From the NCBI GenBank assembly GCA_025464645.1, contig JAODGF010000140.1:1-5573 (forward strand): a stretch of 5,573 bases of DNA, in the 5' to 3' direction. The stretch comes from Methanosarcinales archaeon. Lineage in GTDB: Archaea; Halobacteriota; Syntropharchaeia; Alkanophagales; Methanospirareceae. This document shows, one piece after another, positions 5,351 through 5,573 of the stretch; position 1 is the first letter of the stretch; the number at the start of each line of letters is the position of its first letter. Position numbers and translations under genes: made by a program. A model generated the notes under the pieces. It searched no databases. It was not told the DNA's origin and saw only the letters and a list, made by a program, of their open reading frames with translations.

Positions 5351-5573
5351 ATGGATAGCGCAGAAGAAGGCGGAGATTTGGAATCGCTGGCAGAGCGACT
5401 GAGAAACTTCGATGGAGTGAAGCGAAAAAGGGCTATAAGTGACCTTGTAAAAAGGCTTGGGAATTCAGATCGCGTAGGAAGTCGAACGATAATGGGATTT
5501 GGGGAAGATGCCGCGGTGCTTAAAGTTGATAACGACAATTTTGTTTTACTTGCCGTGGATGGTATCTGGGGTA
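5351..5573 (+). CDS. PurM/AIR-synthase-like protein, N-terminal part (possibly methanogenesis marker 2 family)
   Basis: Only the first 74 codons are inside the window; the frame is open to the right edge. A charged N-terminal helix region (about 9-36, with FDGVKRKRAI at 20-29) is followed by GFGEDAAVL (49-57) and LLAVDGIWG (66-74). The G-(E/D)-D-A-A-V motif and the following A-V/A-D-G strand are shared by the PurM superfamily (AIR synthetase, ThiL, SelD, HypE), ATP-binding enzymes that usually phosphorylate or activate a carbonyl or acid group. FEGV-x-R-K-x-A-I near the start and the ADGIWG-type ending of the second motif recall the archaeal family annotated as methanogenesis marker 2; this is from memory and unverified. 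ThiL is the main alternative. The close upstream HAD gene and overlapping ribosome site indicate an operon. Confidence 0.72.
   Translation, partial: MDSAEEGGDLESLAERLRNFDGVKRKRAISDLVKRLGNSDRVGSRTIMGFGEDAAVLKVDNDNFVLLAVDGIWG

Noticed and set aside
5233..5538. Minus-strand open frame across the end of the HAD gene and the start of the PurM-like gene
   Set aside because: It covers two well-supported plus-strand genes and is Ser/Leu/Phe-rich without motifs.

Overview
The window looks like a chromosomal segment from an archaeon, most likely a euryarchaeon related to methanogens or methane oxidisers. The replicative helicase is a single-polypeptide archaeal MCM. Its start is preceded by AGGTGAT, which fits the archaeal 16S rRNA tail. 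The last, truncated gene is a PurM/AIR-synthase-like protein whose N-terminus resembles, from memory, the family annotated as methanogenesis marker 2. The finer lineage cannot be fixed from the sequence alone.

Layout, left to right. Bases 1-193 hold the end of something unrecognised on the plus strand. It reads as a protein tail broken by a single -1 frame change and overlaps two short inverted repeats. Convergent to it lies a minus-strand pair transcribed from right to left: mcm (4433 to 858) followed 37 bp later by a thymidylate kinase, tmk (820 to 203). A 103-bp divergent intergenic region (4434-4536) separates mcm from a plus-strand pair: a HAD-fold protein (4537-5340) and, 10 bp later, the PurM-like gene (5351 to the right edge).

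The most notable element is a 490-residue intein (1968-3437) inside mcm. It sits within the Walker A loop, between the Lys and the Ser of GDPGVAK/S, so the helicase cannot have a proper ATP site until the intein splices out. The intein keeps all visible splicing residues and both acidic residues of a LAGLIDADG homing endonuclease. It also carries an extra helix-turn-helix-like segment between the endonuclease and the C-terminal splicing motifs. It is clearly more AT-rich than the flanking extein DNA. Spliced MCM would be 701 residues, normal for an archaeal MCM.

Functionally, mcm and tmk form a plausible replication and dTTP-supply pair. The HAD and PurM-like genes form a second unit of unproven function. 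The HAD protein has all four HAD motifs except that the second Asp of motif I is Ala, which argues against ordinary phosphatase chemistry. I see no CRISPR array, tRNA, rRNA or insertion sequence. I also see no clearly undescribed multi-gene system; the items most worth following are the intein architecture, the unusual HAD motif and the broken left-edge gene.
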